Of a DNA stretch of 64,000 nt, positions 61,946 through 64,000 are shown piece after piece. The stretch covers positions 62,001 through 126,000 of the forward strand of contig NZ_JACEZS010000002.1 of NCBI RefSeq assembly GCF_014042365.1. The letters are read 5' to 3'. The notes below the pieces were generated by a model. That model saw nothing but the letters and a program-made list of their open reading frames with translations, did not search any database and was not told where the DNA came from. The translations under genes and the position numbers were made by a program. The stretch is from Rugamonas fusca. GTDB taxonomy: Bacteria > Pseudomonadota > Gammaproteobacteria > Burkholderiales > Burkholderiaceae_D. Within the stretch, counting starts at the first letter, position 1. Every line of letters starts with the position of its first letter.

Positions 61946-64000
61946 TCAGCGCACGAAAGTCAGCGTGTGCGCGGTGGGGCCGGGCAGCAGCGGCGTCTGG
62001 CGTCCCGCCACCCAGTCGGCCCGGCCGTCGAGGAAGTACGGCGACAGCGGATGGCCACTCTGCCCGCCCGGCATGTTGAAGATGCCCTGCTCCTCCTTGC
62101 CCGGCGTGACCGTCAACCGCTCCGACTGGCCAAAGGTGGGCCCCGCCACGCGCGGCATATTGCTGTCGCCGGGCAGCATGTCGGCCGGCACCCGGAGCCA
62201 GCGGCCCAGCAGCGGCACGGCGCTGGCGAACGGATGGGCGCTGGCGGCCGTGTTGCGCTGGCCCCAGGTGGCCGCCGCCAGCGGCTGACCATCCTTGGTC
62301 AGGTCGGCCGTCACCCGGTCGATGGCGGCCAGTTGCACTTCCTGCCAGCTCGCGTAAGGCGCGGGCAGCCAGGCGGCCGGCTGGGCATCCAGCAGGCGCG
62401 CCAGCGCCACCGGCCAGCGCTGCGTGACGGCGGCCATGTTGGATTTGGGGTCGAGTTTGGCCAGTTCGTCGTTGGCGTGCTCGAACACGATGTCATACAG
62501 CGCATGCATGTAACCGCGCGCGATGCGGTAGCCGGCTGAATCGACGCTGGCATGGCCTGTCCAGTTGTCCTTCAACAGCCGCAACGCTTCGGCGCGCTGG
62601 ACGTGGCCGGCCACCGCCTTGCCGTTGTCCGCCATCAGCGCCTTGATGGCGCGCTCGCGCCACCCTTCCATGAAAACGGCACGGTCATCCAGCCCCACCG
62701 CGTACACTTGCGGCACGCCCGTTTTCGCGCCCAGCGCGCGCAGGTCGTCACGCACCTGGCGCGTGCGCGCGCCCAGGTCGAAGCCGCCATCGCCGATCAG
62801 CTCCGCGCCGGCGCCAGCCAGCTGGCGGCTGTTGGCCGTGGCCAGCTGGCCGCCGGCCGGATTGAACACGCGCGGATAATCGGCCGGCGCCAGCCAGCCT
62901 TGCCACACGCCGGCCGCGTCGGCCGCCGCCAGCGGATACGTGGCCGCCTCGCCCGTGGCGGCGCGGCGCGGCAGCGGGCCGGCGATGGTCCAGCCGATAT
63001 TGCCACGGTCGTCGCCAGCCACGAAGTTCTGGGCCGGGATGCCCAGCGTGGGCGCGATCATCAATGCCTGCTGCACCGAGTTGGCCGATTCCAGCTGCAA
63101 GGCGTTGAAGTTGATGGCGGCCGCCGTGTGTGCCGTCCAGTGCACGGCGTACTGGCGGCCCGCCACTGCGCGGATCGGGCCCAGCGACGTTTCGCGCACC
63201 GCCAGCTTGTCGGCCGGCGCGCCTTTGACGAGTATGGTTTCTTCGTGCAGTACTGGCGTCTCCCAGCCGGCCTGGGTGCGCACCTGGCCGGGATGGGCGC
63301 CGTCCGTGTCGAGCGCGATCAGGTCCAGGTAATCGCCGTAGCTGTTGGTGAAGCCCCAGGCCACGTGGCCATTGCTGCCCACCACCACGGCCGGCGTGCC
63401 GGGCAGGGTCACGCCCACCACGCGGCGCTGGCCGCCACCGGCGTCCGGAAATTGCAGGGCCGCCCGGTACCACGTGTTGGGCAGCTGTATGCCCAGGTGC
63501 ATATCGTCGGACACGATGGCGCCGCCATCGGCGCTGCGGCTGCCGGCAACGGCCCAGTTGTTACTGCCGACCATGTCGAGGAAGGCCACGGAGGCCGTTT
63601 GCGGCGCACCCGGCGCGCGCGGCTTGCCCCACCACGCGGGCGCTGCGGCCGGAATGGGAGCGTCGGCCAGCGCCAACTGGTCCGCGTCCAGCGGCGCATC
63701 CCACTGGCTGGCCGCTGGCGCCAGGAAGGCGCGCTGCGCCGCGTCCGTGTGCGCCAGCAGCCAGCCGCGCGCCAGCTCGCGCGCCTCCTGGCCGCCTTGC
63801 AGGTCGAAGTACATGGCCCAGATCACCAGCAGCGTATCCTCGGGCGACCACGGACGGGGCGCCATGCCGATCAGCGCATATTCGAACGGCCGCGCGTGCA
63901 GGCCCTGCAAGCCGGCGTTGACGCCAGCGACGTAGCGGTCCAGCAGCGCGCGCTGGCCGGCCGGCATGCCTTGCAGCGCCAGCGTGGCGCGGGCGCGGAA
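61946..64000 (-). CDS. Penicillin acylase family protein (5' end outside window)
   Basis: The frame is open at the window edge, giving the C-terminal 680 or so residues of an Ntn-hydrolase precursor. The alpha chain part includes LLDRYVAGVNAGLQG, FEYALIGMAPRPWSPEDTLLVIW. The beta chain starts at the Ser of SNNWAVAGSRSADGGAIVSDDMHLG, the autocatalytic cleavage site. GVTLPGTPAVVVGSNGHVAWGFTNSYGDYLDL follows. Such enzymes hydrolyse amides such as acyl-homoserine lactones, penicillin G or other acylated amines, usually in the periplasm. Substrate unknown. It is convergent with the methyltransferase-like gene. Confidence 0.93.
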   Translation of the reverse strand, partial: FRARATLALQGMPAGQRALLDRYVAGVNAGLQGLHARPFEYALIGMAPRPWSPEDTLLVIWAMYFDLQGGQEARELARGWLLAHTDAAQRAFLAPAASQWDAPLDADQLALADAPIPAAAPAWWGKPRAPGAPQTASVAFLDMVGSNNWAVAGSRSADGGAIVSDDMHLGIQLPNTWYRAALQFPDAGGGQRRVVGVTLPGTPAVVVGSNGHVAWGFTNSYGDYLDLIALDTDGAHPGQVRTQAGWETPVLHEETILVKGAPADKLAVRETSLGPIRAVAGRQYAVHWTAHTAAAINFNALQLESANSVQQALMIAPTLGIPAQNFVAGDDRGNIGWTIAGPLPRRAATGEAATYPLAAADAAGVWQGWLAPADYPRVFNPAGGQLATANSRQLAGAGAELIGDGGFDLGARTRQVRDDLRALGAKTGVPQVYAVGLDDRAVFMEGWRERAIKALMADNGKAVAGHVQRAEALRLLKDNWTGHASVDSAGYRIARGYMHALYDIVFEHANDELAKLDPKSNMAAVTQRWPVALARLLDAQPAAWLPAPYASWQEVQLAAIDRVTADLTKDGQPLAAATWGQRNTAASAHPFASAVPLLGRWLRVPADMLPGDSNMPRVAGPTFGQSERLTVTPGKEEQGIFNMPGGQSGHPLSPYFLDGRADWVAGRQTPLLPGPTAHTLTFVR

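Overview
The window is high-GC bacterial chromosome (apart from one AT-rich stretch). Its gene content (RecBCD, Liv-type ABC transport, NsrR, TrxC, S-formylglutathione hydrolase, phasin, biotin-independent malonate decarboxylase subunits, CheV) fits a betaproteobacterium, most likely of the family Oxalobacteraceae (Janthinobacterium/Duganella/Massilia group). The family assignment is inference from protein character, not from a search.

Layout. 1-1.9 kb: 5' two thirds of recC on the minus strand. 2.2-6.4 kb: an AT-rich stretch of about ten very small minus-strand genes (membrane proteins, a phosphatase-like protein, an RraB-like protein, immunity-like proteins, one gene broken by an in-frame amber codon). 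Nine copies of a short motif, CGGCCANNNGCNGNC on the minus strand, separate these genes. The motif usually lies 2-10 nt after one stop codon and 15-65 nt before the next start, so the stretch looks like a cassette array without recognisable integron sites. 6.5-8.7 kb: a small lipoprotein, a RibD/DHFR-like reductase, a DUF1697 protein and an exported hypothetical protein.

8.8-22 kb: a signalling region. A CHASE-PAS hybrid histidine kinase with an HPt tail lies opposite a secreted PHP phosphoesterase. Then comes a tightly packed three-gene unit: REC-GGDEF-(degenerate)EAL protein, a 1637-residue hybrid kinase with six near-identical 92-residue HAMP repeats, GAF and three REC domains, and a CheR-like protein that has lost its SAM-binding glycines. 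22-26 kb: two glutathione transferases and a secreted M1 aminopeptidase, followed by a gene-free stretch with a candidate small RNA on the minus strand. 26.7-30 kb: YceI-like lipoprotein, MerR regulator divergent from an Old Yellow Enzyme homologue with a classic 19-bp-spacer promoter, and a LysE exporter whose terminator lies inside the oxidoreductase gene.

30-44 kb: mostly single housekeeping or accessory genes: DUF1444, O-methyltransferase, HD hydrolase, a REC-PAS regulator flanked by two copies of a DnaA-box-bearing intergenic element, split chromate transporter, YceI, Bcr/CflA efflux, NsrR-like regulator, SRPBCC protein, an orphan malonate decarboxylase beta-gamma pair, TrxC, alpha/beta hydrolase, phasin, SRAP peptidase and a miniature flagellar-rod-like protein.

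45-52 kb: one co-directional operon for uptake and activation of a carboxylic acid: acyl-CoA dehydrogenase, acyl-CoA ligase and a full LivKHMGF-type ABC transporter. 52-58.4 kb: class I amidotransferase, YbdK-type carboxylate-amine ligase adjoining a Kef-like antiporter, FghA, a DJ-1/PfpI protein and CheV. 58.7-64 kb: tRNA-Gly(GCC) with a clear promoter and terminator, a CPA1 Na+/H+ antiporter, a small conserved protein, an exported methyltransferase-like protein and the C-terminal part of a penicillin acylase family enzyme running off the window.
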